Source: Channa striata
Lineage: Eukaryota; Chordata; Actinopteri; Anabantiformes; Channidae
Assembly (NCBI GenBank): GCA_033026295.1
Contig: CM065173.1
Span: forward strand, 15,624,517 to 15,688,516
Direction: 5' to 3'
Length of the DNA: 64,000 bases
The position numbers and the translations under genes are program-made. Below the pieces are notes generated by a model, which made no database searches, was not told the origin of the DNA, and saw only the letters and a program-made list of their open reading frames with translations. Shown here piece by piece: positions 12,847-26,074 of this stretch; the stretch's first letter is position 1; every line of letters begins with the position of its first letter.

Positions 12847-13474
12847 TTTCAAAAAAATAAATATGAACAAATGGTGCCTTGAATAAACAATTAACATTTG
12901 TAGTCTTAGCTTTGGAAAATAAACAGCATCAACATAAAATATGCATCATCTGCGGTAATTGAGCCAAAATATGCAAAAGCAGTGGTACGGCTTTTTAATC
13001 CCTTTCCAAAGCAGTATTATTCTAGGCAATCAATCTTTTCTTTCAAGAGCATCTATTGAACAATGGCAAGCAAAAGCATGGTGGGTTGAAAAGAAAGAGG
13101 CAACAGTGAAAATCAATATAGCAATTATGTGTGCAGATAATGGACATCAAGGTGTTATTTGGAGTGACCAAAAAGAAGAGGTGACATAAAGCCAATTCAA
13201 ATAGTGCAAACATTTCATTGTCTCACATCTGTTGCTTCTGGCATGGATTTAGTGTCACCGTACTCTAAAAACTAACAATGTTTCTGTTGTTTCCCCGCTT
13301 AGCCACAGTTGAATTAGCATTGTTTAGCACCATCTAATCACTGGGTTCTTCTTTATGTTCGCACACAATCACCAGCCTAAGCCTAAAGTCAGTTAGCTAT
13401 TATGTTTTTATCTACTGAGGAATCCCTGGAAACAGAAGCAACAAACAGCTATTAGCTATTTAGATGCCGAACAA
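12847..13474. other. Non-coding, no recognisable feature
   Basis: AT-rich sequence between two microsatellites with no supported feature. Confidence 0.5.
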
Positions 13475-13508
13475 CACACACACACACACACACACATACA
13501 TACATACA
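13475..13508. repeat. CA microsatellite followed by TACA units
   Basis: About 11 CA units and then three TACA units. Confidence 0.93.
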
Positions 13509-16500
13509 GGGCAAATTCAGCAAATAAAAGGACAATGAGACAGAAAAATGCACATGCATGCACACGCATGCACATGTACCTACAGCTCGGTCAAGCTTTG
13601 CAGGTGGGTCAGGATCTGAGGCCAGATGTGTGAACAATACACATGGATAGAAAACAGGCGCATGTCTTTTCCCACGTGCAAACTGGTATGTATAGAGGTG
13701 TGCACCTCTGACCATGCATACACACAGTTTTCCAGACGCAGCATGATTTATTCCATCAGCAGGAAAGAAAACACAGGAATCAGTCCAACGTTAGAACATT
13801 GTTTGGTTTTGTCAGTATTCCTGATTGTCTTGTTAATTTGAAATCTCCATTACAATCAAATGCAAATTTAAAGGCAAAAATTTAAATCATTGTTTAAGTG
13901 GAAGAGTTTCTCTTTCCTGTTCAATTACAGAAATGACATTGTTTCCCCATCAGCATTTTTCATTTAAAATTAGCTGTGTTCACTTTGAGTGAAGGAAGTT
14001 AATTGATCATCTTTCAAAGGCACGGTGCTTCACTGTTACGCTTGATTAATCAGTGGCACAGATGTTACAGATGGCCACGGTTGTGCAAAATGGTCATTCG
14101 TAATAAAAACTCCCCAACGCAACGCGAGCTGCAAATCTTCTTCCTCAATCTTCTTCCTTTTTGCGGTAAAGTGAGCACGAGTATCAATATGCAAAGTGAT
14201 GCTTAAGGGCGGTTCTGCTTCCATTCATGGCGAATAGTGGGAGTGGAAATGGACCTTGTGCATGCGTGTTCATTTCCACCATGATTGAGATTTATAAAAC
14301 AGAACCAGTCGCACGTGAGTCTATTTAAATCTGGAAAAAAAAAAAAAAAGTACGCATATTTCTGTCTCTGTGAGCACACACAGTTTGAGTCATGAATCTA
14401 CACAGAGTTTTATGCATCTGGCCCCTGGATTTGATAACTGGAGGGAGTTTAAAGAGCAGACGTTTGACAAGCATGACAATGCTTTGACAGCCCTCATTGG
14501 GCCATGATTAATGACTGACGTCCTTGTCGCCTGTCTCTTACTGAATGCAAATGCAGCGCTGGGAGAAAATTACTCTAATGTGGCCCGTAATTGGATGCAG
14601 GAAGTATCACGTAAAGCAGGAACACGATGGGGCTTTTTGCTCCAGAAACAAGGCTTTATTATAGAGAACACTACAGAGATGATGAGAGAGATGCTGCAGC
14701 GTGATTGAAAATGACCGCCAGCAAATCCTTCTCATTTGTAGTAACACACTGACATTTAGCAGTGAGTCCAAGGATGAGTGGAGTCAGTGTTTGGTGTCTT
14801 GAATTGAAAAGTCACTCCTGAGCTGGCTGCCTCACTTCATGCAATAATCATTTTCCTTTTGCAGTTTGGGCAAATGTTACTGAATTAGGGCAACGGGCAT
14901 TTTGCCAAAGACGGTGGCTGTGTCAATACATTTTTAAAAATTAACTATTCTTGTACCACACAAAAGCATCTACGCCACATTTATTAAAATTTCAGCCAAG
15001 GCTTGACATTGGCTAGGTGCTCCTTTCCAACAGCTGGCATCAGATTTTAATGAATATGCATACACACTGATATTTGTCATTAGGTGCTTTGATTGTAAAA
15101 GTTCACGTTAATGTAGCTCCTCAAGGACAGTTCTAACACATTCTAACACAACACAAGTTCTAATCCACCAGCTTGGTGGACAAAAAGTTTAGTGTAAATA
15201 AAACTGATGATTAGACAAACAAACAAAAAGAAAAATTGTGGTTTCTATGGATGCAACGAATGTACTGCACTTCCCGCACCCTTCATTCCCATAGAGAACT
15301 AAAACTTCTTTTTGTTGAGAGGAGGGTTGTAATGACCTTAGCCCTGATGTGGTTGCATTCAGCTATTCACCAACACCCCGTTGAACAGCTTATATCAGTT
15401 GTGCAAGTGCTTTGGTGAAATATGGGATTTATATTTAATGCTGATCGCTTCCTGTGCATCAGTCTCTCACAAAGTATGAAGAGGAATGTTGTTTTTCTCA
15501 CCAAATAACATTTGCATTTAGAGAAATTAAGAATGACTTTGTCACTTCCATGACACCCTCCCTGTGGTGGGAAGAAGTGTCAAAAAGAGGGACTGCTTTT
15601 GAAGACGACAAATACAAACACAATTATGAAAAACAAAGGAGAAAAAAAGAGAATTGCAGTTATGCGCAAACTTGATATTCTGCATGCGTTATTGCTCAGA
15701 GCAGGCAAGACTGAATGTCTCTTGTGAAGTTCCCCATTATACTGATTGTATAATAGATATAATCAAGCAACAATGTCCAATTAGTACGGCATAGACATGC
15801 CTCTGTCTAAAAAATGAAAGGGATAAAGAACTGTTTGTTCGAAACACTGGGGTTGCTCCCTAATCAGAGCATTATTGATGAATCCAGGAGCTTAAGGAAA
15901 AAAAGACCTTTGACGTATATCTGTGATATGATGGAGGCTGTGAGACGTGAACAAAGTCCTTTCCAGGTGGCTTGAGTGATTGCCTAATCCCCTGTAGCTA
16001 GATGATTGCGGAGCAAGGTCAGTTTGAAGGCTCAGACTGATTGAGTGCTGTCTGTGGTCGGGGGCTCGCTCAAGTCTCTGATGCCATTAGATGGACAGCG
16101 GCTGAAGATTCACTCTGGAGTTTTTCAACACTTGGACCAAACCTGTCCAAACTGAGTGACACTGGTGTGCCAGTAATCATCAGGACACAGTGACAGGAAC
16201 AACACAAACAACAATTGTCAAGGTTGTGCTGTCGTTAATAATCAGAGGGGAGGAAGGGTAATTTTGGAATTATGATGGAGTGAGAGTGGGGACTCAGTTG
16301 TGGTTGAGGACTTAAAAGATTTACAACAATGTTCTGCATGTGTGTATTTTAAACCCTGTCTCGCTGCATTGTTCTCGCTTTTTATGGGGTTGGGTTGAAA
16401 AATACATGATAACCGTGTTATCATCCCCCAATTGCCTTCTCCCAGTTCTGCCTTATTTTCATTTGCATGACATCAGATAGAGACTATTTTCTGCTAAATA

Positions 16501-16909
16501 AATCCTGTTGTCAGTGTTGTCAAACTGCATCTTATACCTCATCGACACCCATTTATTTCTCAAGCTGTCATTTTGTTACTAAACTGGGTTTGTGGTGGAA
16601 AATTCTGCATTTCCTGGGGCTGCAATTGGATCACCCCCTACCGCTATGTACATTCAAATACCAAGGGAAAGCGCTGTTCTGTATATCAAACTCTGCTAGT
16701 CTGCGGCAGAAATCCTTTGTGCGGACATCTCTGTGACAGCTCCTTGGCAACTTGTATGCCTGCGTGCCACAAGCTCCCTAAGCTGACTGTTTGGATCAAG
16801 TGGGAAGAGGCAGCAATCCCAAAGAGAACAAAATAGCAGATCCCAGCAGCTTTCGCAGTCGATGCTATGAGATTTACTACACTACAGAGGACGGTGTGCA
16901 TGTGTGTGA
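13509..16909. other. Non-coding, mostly unique sequence
   Basis: No gene found. There is an A-run near 14334-14349. Octamer words ATGCAAAT at 13860 and 14545 are isolated and within chance expectation. The 15.95-16.2 kb stretch is less AT-rich than its surroundings but shows no recognisable feature. Confidence 0.5.
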
Positions 16910-16927
16910 CAGAGAGAGAGAGAGAGA
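16910..16927. repeat. Short AG microsatellite
   Basis: Nine AG units. Confidence 0.9.
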
Positions 16928-19720
16928 CGGGGTGGAGTGTGGCTGTACTTTGAAATCTTTTGAAATGTCAGACAAATAAGAGTCACAACAGGTATTAATG
17001 TTTCCATAATGATCATTCGGTGAGGCTTAAGTGTAGCGTCAACATGCAAATGTGTACGATAATAAAGCTGTGACATTTTTTTTCTTTTAACAGGCGTAGA
17101 AAATGGATGAAATCCTTTCCCCCCTCTGCCTTGTACTCTTTGATGTGTCAAGCTTGTCAGCTGTTTGCTCTCAAAGTAAATATTTAATATTTTAAAAGAA
17201 ATCCCAATGTAAATGTTTTGAGTGTTGGATTTGATTAATTGTTGTGCACAGTGTTTCACCTATAATCATAGAGTTATTTTCTCTCATTTTTCCAGTATTT
17301 AGTATTCTTATAGAAAATTAATATTAAAAGTAAGTATTTTTTCACAGAACGTCCATAAACAAAACAAGTACTTAATTCAGAACTCTTTCCCATGACACCC
17401 AAATACAGATGACATCAAAGATGATTTGGAGCAAACAAAGTTTTGTTTAAGCATAATTGTATATTTTCTCCTTGCTCATAATCCTCCAAACCACAAATGG
17501 GTATTTGGTTGCTGGTTCTGATTCTCGGGGAGCTGAACTTTAAAGAAACAGGCAGAATTGGTTCCAGTCCGGTAGACACTCCACATCATTTAATGTATTC
17601 CAGTCTATTACCATTTTTGTTCTGACACCTCATTCTTTTCCACCAATATACGAGGGGGTCATTCAATAACTGACACCTCTCTTCCATACCGTAGTCACAT
17701 CTTTGTTGCTGTTTGAGCATGTGTCACAGCTGAGAGGCCTGAATTTCAAGAGATAGATTTGCTGACAGAGGCATCCCATCACTCTTTGGGCTGAGGCTTG
17801 CACGGGAAATGCTACACTGTAAAGGTGCCGTAGCCTTGTCACTTTCATCGGAGGAAATTGATCACAGCAGACAACAGCTGATGGGTGCGAGTCAATGGTG
17901 GGGGGCAAAAGGATGCTGCTTATTCAGATAAAAGATCTGTATCATCCAACCAGTCACTTTCATTGATAGGTTGGCATCATCATCAACAGTGAATCAAGCT
18001 GGCAGCCAAGTGTCCTCTCAGGAATTACGCTTACAACTCTGCATCTCCGTCAAATACGATCATACATGCCAGATTTCTATAACTTATTTCTAACTGGGTA
18101 AGAATTTCATCTCCCCATTAGGACATAAAATCCCTCACCACTCACTCGACAGGCTGCCCACATGAGTCATCTGGAGTCAGACAGTGAGCTGTCATTGTGC
18201 AGGTGCACTGGGAAAACTATTCTGACTCCCAACAAAAAAATGTTAAAAAAAAAAAAAACAAGAGCATCCTCGGACTTTTCAAATGCCACTTAGCATTCAA
18301 GGGCTTTGCAATTCATTAGTATCCCAGTAGACTGGTTAGATGTAAGCATCTGTTATCTGGTTTCAGTCCTTATGCCATCAATGTCACAAATAATCACATA
18401 TAACAGGTGGTTTTACAGCTACAGGTACTTCCAATACATCCAACCTGCTGCATTTCCCTCCATCACTCGGCTCTATTTGTACAAAACGTTACTGGGAATG
18501 TGTTTACATGTGTCATTATTTTATTAGCATTGAGTTTTATAGTTTGGGGCAAAATGTAATATTTAATAGCAGGACATTTGGCACATTGCACTTGGCTCGC
18601 AAGCTGTTGATTGGTAGACAAGGTATTGAAGGTAAACAACTTACTGGTGTATCAATACGGGAGAACAGAACAATTCCTCCATCTCCTCACAATCAATCTT
18701 AGTCAAAGCAAACGAGTCATTTAAAAAGGCATAATGGAATATTTGATGTAGTAAAAAGTATTGTTGGTGCATTCACAGTCTGACTTCCCCTTTATATTTA
18801 TCCTGTGCTCATCATTCTTTTGCGCTTCATTACTGTTTGTCTTTGACTATTAACAATCACTATGTAGTTTATTAAGCTTATTGTCATTCTCTTAGCTGCA
18901 AACATCATTTAAAGTTTAGATGCTTCTAGGTCCTATTCAACGTCGTCATTTCCACGTCTTTTCGCTCTACCCTTTAAATGTGTTTCAATCATAAGGTTTT
19001 TTTAATTGCAGCCCAGTGGACACTGAAATGGTGGCTGGCTTTAAGTTATCTTTCGATCTACTGTACACACTTAAAATCACTGCATTACCACTATATTAAT
19101 ATATCAGTTTGGCTGGTATTACATAAATGGGTATGTGCCCTAAATACTGATGAGTAGGTTTAGGAAAATTGTCAGGGATAAAAAAGTTCACTGTTTCCCT
19201 AATACATAGAAACTTTATTCATCATACCGGGAAATTCACAGTGTCATGTGTCAGGTAAAAACATCTACATGGTCATGTGTAGAAGGTATGTATCATCTAT
19301 TTCCTTGTGGTCACAACAGAAACAGAAAGATGTTTCACACTGGACCAGATCCGAGTCTTCAGTGGGAAAGTCTTCTGCTTTGAGGTCACATGTTCTACAC
19401 ACGAGCAAGATCTAACCAACAGGAAGTTACCTTGTCGTTACCTTAGTACAACCTAAAGAGTCACATTTTAGAGGACAAAGAGGAATGAACAGAGTCAGTA
19501 TCTGAGTTAAATTAGTCTTATCCAATCCGTCCTTCTACTGTCATCGGCAGTGATCCTGACACTGTTATTTCTGGTAAGACTTCATCAGTATGAGCTACAG
19601 TTTTTGAACCAGGGTGTCTTTTTCGGACTCACTGTGTTTTATCAGGGGTTCTGCCAACAATGATTCAGCATTTTCATTTCTGGTATTTACGCTTGAGTGG
19701 TTTTTGGCTGATAATAACTT
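16928..19720. other. Non-coding, no clear feature
   Basis: No gene found. A segment near 19205-19240 (ACTTTATTCATC...GGGAAATTCA) resembles the reverse complement of a LINE 3' tail, but it is too short and diverged to call. Confidence 0.5.
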
Positions 19721-19750
19721 AGACACACACACACGCACGCACACACACAC
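19721..19750. repeat. CA microsatellite with CG interruptions
   Basis: CA units interrupted by GCAC units near 19735-19740. Confidence 0.92.
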
Positions 19751-20442
19751 TTTTTTCATCTTCAAAATAAGAGTCTTTATTGAGTGGTACCTAAATGAAC
19801 TTCAGTCAACGGTTTTGACTAAAAAAGGACCCAGTGTTTTTATTTCTTTTAGTTGCTTATGGGATTTTCTCTTTTGTTATCTGAAAATAAATGATCTTCA
19901 ATACGTTTTGAAATGCTTCTTCCAAGGCCTTGTAGCAAGGTCTAAGACTTCATGGTAAGAGCTTTATGTGTCCCAGATTATCAAAAGAGAATAACACACA
20001 GAACTGGAATTTACCAGAACACAAAGACGTATTGCCAGGATTTTAAAATAAAGGCAATATTTAGGAATTTGCATTGGCATTCTGAATAACACATTTTGCT
20101 CACATCAGTATGTTAGTCTTTTAAAATAAAACCACAATGAAGAAATTGTATTTTAGGGTTCAAGGTATTTCTTAACTTTTACCATCTACTTTCACTTGTT
20201 CCTTTTGTCTTTATTTTTCTGCCATTATTTTTTGCTTTCATTCAGTGTTTTATTGTTTTGCTCTACTTTCAGTTTTATATGCACACTTTTTTTGTCCTTG
20301 TGTGAAATTAATGTTTTTAGTTTATTTGTCACCCAACAAATATTTTATAATTATTATTGTTTAAATAAAGTGCTAAAGACAGGTTCATGAAATTATGAGA
20401 CTTTGTTCTTGTTATTGTTATTGTCGTTCATATTCTTACACT
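19751..20442. other. AT-rich non-coding sequence
   Basis: T-rich sequence upstream of the LINE relic. No feature is supported. Confidence 0.5.
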
Positions 20443-21035
20443 AGGCAGGACCCCAGGTGCAGGCTGTGCAAAGACGCCTCGAGACAATCCAACACATAAC
20501 AGCAGGGTACAACATCCTGGAAGGCAGGGCAGACATGGAACTGGGCTGGAAGTCCCAAAGTCAAAATGGGACACACCTCCAAAGGTGGTTGAGAATGGCA
20601 GAGCTAAGATCCTGTGGGACTTCCAGATACAGACTGAGAAAATGATAATGGCCGACCAAACCGACATAGCAGTTGTGGACAAAAAGGAGAACAAGACTGT
20701 AGTGATAGATGTGGCAATCCCATGCAATGGCAACATCAGGAAGAAGGAGCATGAGAAGCTTGAGAATTACCAAGGGCTGAAAGAAGAGTTAGAAAGGATG
20801 TGGAAGGTGAAGGCACAAGTGGTACCTGTGGTGATTGGACCACTGGGGTCTGTGACCCCCAGATTGGGAGAGTGGCTCCAGCAGATTCCAGGAACAACAT
20901 CTGAGATCTCTGTCCAGAAGAGTGCAGTGCTAGGAACAGCTAAGATACTGCACAGGACCCTTAAGCTCCCAAGCCTCGGTAGAGGACCCGAGCGTGAAGG
21001 AAGGCAAGACCGACCCAAAAAAGGAAGGAGCGATT
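20443..21035 (+). mobile_element. 3' end of a decayed non-LTR retrotransposon (C-terminal zinc-knuckle plus nuclease-like domain)
   Basis: This is the C-terminal end of a fish LINE polyprotein downstream of the reverse transcriptase. It is split over three frames. The first cysteine pair (C-x2-C, codons at 20458 and 20467) is in one frame. ETIQHITAG (from 20481) is in a second, with Y where the last zinc-binding cysteine is expected. A 3' part from about 20543 is in a third frame and stays open to about 21000. That part contains KILWDFQIQT, a D-I-A-V-V-D-K / V-I-D-V-A-I-P / KKEHEK series, VVPVVIGPLG and LGTAKIL. The D...D...K spacing suggests a restriction-like endonuclease fold, as in R2/R4/NeSL-type elements; the usual P-D start is T-D here. 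A segment between the knuckle and KILWDF is missing. The copy ends at a T-run/TA microsatellite. It is a pseudogene; the clade is uncertain. Confidence 0.85.
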
Positions 21036-21041
21036 GTTTTT

Positions 21042-21085
21042 TTTTATATATATATATTGTGTGTTTGTGTGCGTGTGTGTTTGTG
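21042..21085. repeat. TA repeat followed by imperfect TG repeat
   Basis: A T-run, about six TA units, then TGTGTTTGTGTGCGTGTG-type sequence directly after the LINE relic. It may have grown from the tail of the element. Confidence 0.85.
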
Positions 21086-22899
21086 ACTTATTATATCTTT
21101 AGACATTACAGAGGCAAGTGCACAGTTAGTGTAGAGAGTCAAAAAACATTGAGATTGCTTTGTTGTGTATGTTAGTAAAATGAGGGTGTGTGTAAGCATA
21201 CAGTAGCAGGGCCCTACACTATAATTTCTAATTCTAATAATTTCCCAAAACATAAAAAGCATGCAAACCCATGGCCTTAGAAGTATAGTATATATTCTAC
21301 TGTTATAGTAATGCACCTTCATTCATTTTAGGGAAGGGGTGTGGTTAACAAACTGTGATGTGATGTGAAGTCATGTATGACAGAAGTCTGGAATATTAAA
21401 GTAACACAAAGAACTAGTACTTTATCTTTTTTAGGTAGATACACCCCCACTCGCCCAGCTGTTCCATCTATGGCAGCTTATTTTGTTAAGTAGCTGTAAT
21501 TATCTAGTATAAAATGTTATTTATAATAAAGTGTATAAACATAAAAAATCTTTTACTCTTTTACTTGCAGCAATCCAGTTTCAAAAAATGTAATCCTCCC
21601 TTCATCTTTGACAAATGTCAGCAGATGATTTTACAAGAGAAGAAAAAGGAAGGTCAGTGGTCAGTTTCACTGGGTTTATGATTTGCACCAGGATGCTTTG
21701 ACCTCATGAATACTTACCTTCAAGACCCTTCTAATACTGCCGAAAAGTTTTAGACCAAGAACCTTTTTGTGAATTACTGCCTCCCACTGGTTAAATAGTG
21801 TCATTCCCTCATTTGTTGTGACTATTTGATTTTTTTTAAGTTACCATCACTCAAAAACCATGAGGTTTTTTTTGCCTACAATTACCTCTAACTTTAAAAA
21901 AGCAGTAACGTGCATTTTTTAAAAAAAACTTTACAATGAGCATCAATGTAATTTAATGCTATTTAATAATAATAACTCTGGAAAAATAGCAGCCCAATGA
22001 ACTGTGTAATGTTCAACTTGTGTGTTGTTCATTAAACAGTATCATAGTTTTAAAAGATGTAGCACAGTATTGTGGCAAAATATGGCCTTGAAAATTGGAC
22101 CAACACCTCCCAAACACTGTCTCAACAATGCTCAGCACACAGCATTATTCAGTGCACAGCGCTGATTGATGCTGTAATGTTTAATTCTGTGTGGGGCAAC
22201 CTTGAGGAAACAAACACATAACTATGTTGAAATACTGACCCTAGCTAGCAGAGTCATACATTCTGCTGCTCGTTCTCCATCACAAACACTTAAGTTTATG
22301 ACTTAGTAGTTCTATATTTACTGCATATGCTGTAGATTTAGCTTATTCATTTCTGTTGTCCTGTGAATGATATTGTCCACTATCTTCCTGACACCGTTTG
22401 ATTTTAACGTTTCTGACTCATCTCGACATGTTTCCTGCTGAGAAAAGACATCATAATTACCAGAGGCTTTGAACTTGACACTTGTCCTCTTTGAGTGCAG
22501 GGGAAATGATGGAGGTGAGGATGGATGTGGAAGTCTCCTGTGGACATAATCACACCATCCTCAGAACCTACAAATTATTGTGAGAACACACAACAGGGAG
22601 CATGTGGTAGGGAATGGACAACTCAGCTGAAATAAAATGGACGGATTAAATTTTGACATTAGGAAAATCATTACTGAAGATGAAGCTATTACCAATTTCC
22701 CAAATCAGTACAACTTGTTTGTATGGTGTGACTGTTTGGGCCAATGTTTAGTGTTAATCAGTAGCTAACCTTGCAGTCCTGCAAACACTTATCAAGATAA
22801 AGATTCTTCATAAGTACAATTTGCCATTGCAACTCATCACTTGATTTTTCCACAATACCAGGTCATACATATGCAGACAAATTTATAAAGAAAACCCAG
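21086..22899. other. AT-rich non-coding sequence
   Basis: No supported gene or repeat. The left limit of the following long repeat is not sharp and could lie somewhat inside this stretch. Confidence 0.45.
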
Positions 22900-25060
22900 T
22901 AAATCAGTCTTGATTTCATGGGCAATGAGCAGAGAGTGTAGAGAGACAAGGAAAAAAGTAGAATAAGAACCAAACATTGGGCAACCAGTAAAGTCCACAC
23001 TACTCAAAGGCTGGGGAAAGCAGAAAGCTACAAAAAGACGGGGAAAGGGAAACTAATATAACTACAGGGAAAAGAAGATACAAATGTGCAATGGTGCCAT
23101 CGAAATGCATGGTGAGGAGACAAGAGGCAAGGAGACTACAATGGAAAGAGGTGAGGAGAGATCAGTGCATCAGAGGGGGGTTTCCCAGCAGTCTAAGTCT
23201 AGTGCAGCATAACTAACAGATGGATCAGAGTCACTTAAGCCACGTCTAACTATAGGTTTTACCAAAAAGAAATGTTTGAAGCCCAGGCTTGAAAGTAGAG
23301 AAGGTGTTTGCCTCCTGAATGTGAACTGGGAGCTGGTTCCACTGGAGAGGTGCTTGATAACTAAAGGCTCTGCCTCCAATTCAACTTTTGGAAATTCTAG
23401 AAAACCACATGATATGGCTTGATCATTAGAGGCTGATTTATACTTCTCTGTTGATACATATTTTTGCGTTTGCACGAGTTCCTTTCATACTGGCACGACA
23501 GATGTATGTGTCCACAAGAGAGCAGTATCAGTTTAAGAAAGCTGAACTTTTGGAAAAGAAATAGAAACAATATGGAAAAAGACAGTAAATGTTCATGTTC
23601 CACATTTCATAATACTCAATGTCTGTAAAGGTAAACATGGATTTCAACAATAAAGTGGACCTGATAAAATTTGTCCAGACCTCTGCAGAAAGCTCTGCTG
23701 AGGTGTGGTCTACTAAACTGACTTATACAGAAGTAGAGACTGTGACGTTGACTGTATTCATTGCTCAGTTGAGGATGTAAAGTATTTCATAGACATAGAG
23801 AACTACAATGTCTTGTGCTTTGTTATTTAATAAGCAAATATTATTTTTTTCAGGGATAACAGGAGGTCATTTAAAAGACCAAATGGTAAACTGTGAAACT
23901 ATTAAACACTTAATAATGATTAACCAAAAATCTGTGTCCCATGTGAAGTGTAGGTGTGCCCGTCGGGGGCTCTGTGTCACTCTGTGGCCTACGGTTACCC
24001 ATCATTCTCCAGTCTGGTTAGGTCTGCTTCGCCGTTTATATGTATCGACAGAGAAATAAATCGGCCTTAAGGCTTTGAATGTAAGAAGAATAAGTTGGAA
24101 TTTTTTGAGGATCCAAAGGAGAAAAAACATATGATCTCTCTTGGTAATTCCTGTCAGCACTCTCAACTCACGTTTCATATTAAAGTGTTTTCAGAGAGTA
24201 AGAAGTTACAGTAGTCCAGTCTAGAAACAAGAAATGCATGGACGAGTTTCTCACCATCCCTTTAAGACAGGATGCTTCTAACGATAATAATACTACACAA
24301 GTGGAAGAAAGCTGTTCCAGGAATGTGCTTTATGTGTGAATTAAAGGGCATATTCTTTAATAAAAAGATATATCAAAAGCAACTCCAAGGTTGGTTACAG
24401 AAGTACTGGAGGCCGAAGCCATCCCATTCAAATCAACTGTATAGTTACACAGCATAATTCTGAGGTATTATGCTGTGGTAATTCTGAGGTTTTGAGGCAT
24501 TATAAGCATTTGTTACATAGCCTGTTAATAAAGACAGATTGATCAAATCTAATATAAGTTTGTCTCGTACGGTAAAAGCAAGAGAACATTAGAACTGTTG
24601 AACGATTGATGGAGTAATAGTATAGTCATATTAGCTTAGCATAAATCATAGGGAAAAAGGAGTCATAGTAGGAATGAGCCCCCATATACTGTCCATGAGA
24701 ATCTATTCGTGATAATTGTGGGGAAGATCTGGTGAAGTTTTTCTGTAATAGTTACAATTTTATTTGTATAGTAACTCACGAAGTCACTGCTGCTGAGAGT
24801 TAAGGGAATACAAGGCTCAGCAGAGCTATGACTCTTTGTCAGCCTGACTACAGTGCTGAAAGGAAACCTGGGGTTGTTCTTTTTTGCTCTATTAATGACA
24901 AATTATATGTAGTTCTTGCATTTTGAAAGGCTTTTTAATAAGTTATTAAACTGTCTTGGCAGACTAAGCGGGATTCTCCTAAATTAGTGGAACTATCTTG
25001 TGAATTGTACCGTGGAGCTAGCCTTCTGTGATTAACTGCCTTCTCTTTCAGAAGTGCAAC
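22900..25060. repeat. Old long interspersed repeat of percomorph type, interrupted by a MITE
   Basis: Several blocks match, from memory, a long non-coding interspersed repeat found many times in percomorph genomes. They include CAGCAGTCTAAG (about 23187), GAGCTGGTTCCACTGGAGAG (about 23329), TTACAGTAGTCCAGTCTAG with ATGCATGGAC (about 24206-24243), ACTGGAGGCC (about 24404), and ACAGTGCTGAAAGGAAACC with TGGGGTTGTTC (about 24849-24878). The order agrees across about 2 kb, which makes a chance match unlikely. Sequence is continuous across the inserted element at 23431-24066: GCTTGATCATT on the left joins AAGGCTTTGAATGTAAG on the right. No protein is seen in it. The class (LTR, LINE-internal or DNA-derived) is not determined, and both ends are approximate. 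Confidence 0.65.
23431..24066. mobile_element. Non-autonomous DNA transposon (MITE-like), 636 bp, with ~30-bp terminal inverted repeats, probably PIF/Harbinger type
   Basis: The left end reads GGCTGATTTATACTTCTCTG then TTGATACATAT (23431-23461). The reverse complement of the right end reads GGCCGATTTATTTCTCTG then TCGATACATAT (24038-24066). The ends pair over about 30 bases with a two-base gap and few mismatches. TTA is present on both sides (23426-23428 and 24067-24069), as expected for the TWA target duplications of PIF/Harbinger elements; GA between the left TTA and the repeat may belong to the element. The interior has no transposase frame, so the element is non-autonomous. It lies inside an older repeat whose sequence resumes exactly after it. 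Confidence 0.82.
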
Positions 25061-26074
25061 AATATTGAATATCAGTATCAGCTTACAGTGACAAATATAA
25101 CTAGTTAAAAGTTTTTAACTTTAGATGTGAGCTCTCAAATAACTATGTTTAGATATGATGGTTTTTAAAATAGGCTTGAGTGGAGGCAAATTGTTCCATT
25201 TTAATCCATACCCATGAAACAACAACTGATTCACAATGTGAAATGTTTAAAGCGCTTTACTATGTTATATCATCTATCCATGTTTTTTGCTGTGCTCCAT
25301 ATTGTTTGTACATTACAACTGTAAATTGTTTGAAAAAATAAATGAAAGGCATTTTGTTTATTTATGACATAAATATTTACACTACAGATTATAGAATGAC
25401 CCGATCATTTGATTAAAAAAATATTAATTTTAATTAAAATACTCTTTTTAAGAGAATGCCCAAAAATACAAACAAAAATTACCCTTATGTCCGTAAGGCA
25501 CATTAAAGGCTATAGGGCGAAATCAGATTTCTCAGTTTTAAATTGCCATGGATACAATAGCAATTTCAGGATTGCTAAAGCTGAGACAGTGCAAGAAATC
25601 TCTCAGGCTTGTCGACCTTTATCTCCGCAAACATCAGAATCCCTATACAAAAAAGCAGAAAATGAGCTATTGATTTTTCTTTTTTCTTTTCCCACTCACT
25701 TTCTTACTCCTCTCTAGTATTGTCACTCTTTGGTCTAAATGAAGGTCAGCATTGGTTGCCTTGTCACTACTACAGAGATGCCCACTAGAAATATACAGTG
25801 GCAATATGTGTTTTTCAAAGAAAAAGGTCTAGCAGTAGAGGAAGAGGTTGCTTTGGTCTTTGGGGATTAATTGGCTCAATAAAACTTTAACATTAGTATA
25901 GTTTTCCGTATTCTAAAGACATCCACAGTAGTGTAAGAGTATCTGAGAAAACTCTGCTGTGTTTAAAGAAAAACAAAAAAAGAATCTTTTAAAATACAAA
26001 GAAAAGAAACCACAGCTAATGAGTCAAATTAAAGTCATGCAATCAAATTAAATGCACCTCAATCTATTGCTTCT
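25061..26074. other. AT-rich non-coding sequence
   Basis: May include further diverged parts of the preceding long repeat. No gene is seen. Confidence 0.45.

Noticed and set aside
19205..19240. Possible LINE 3'-tail remnant (ACTTTATTCATC...GGGAAATTCA)
   Set aside because: Too short and diverged to separate from chance.
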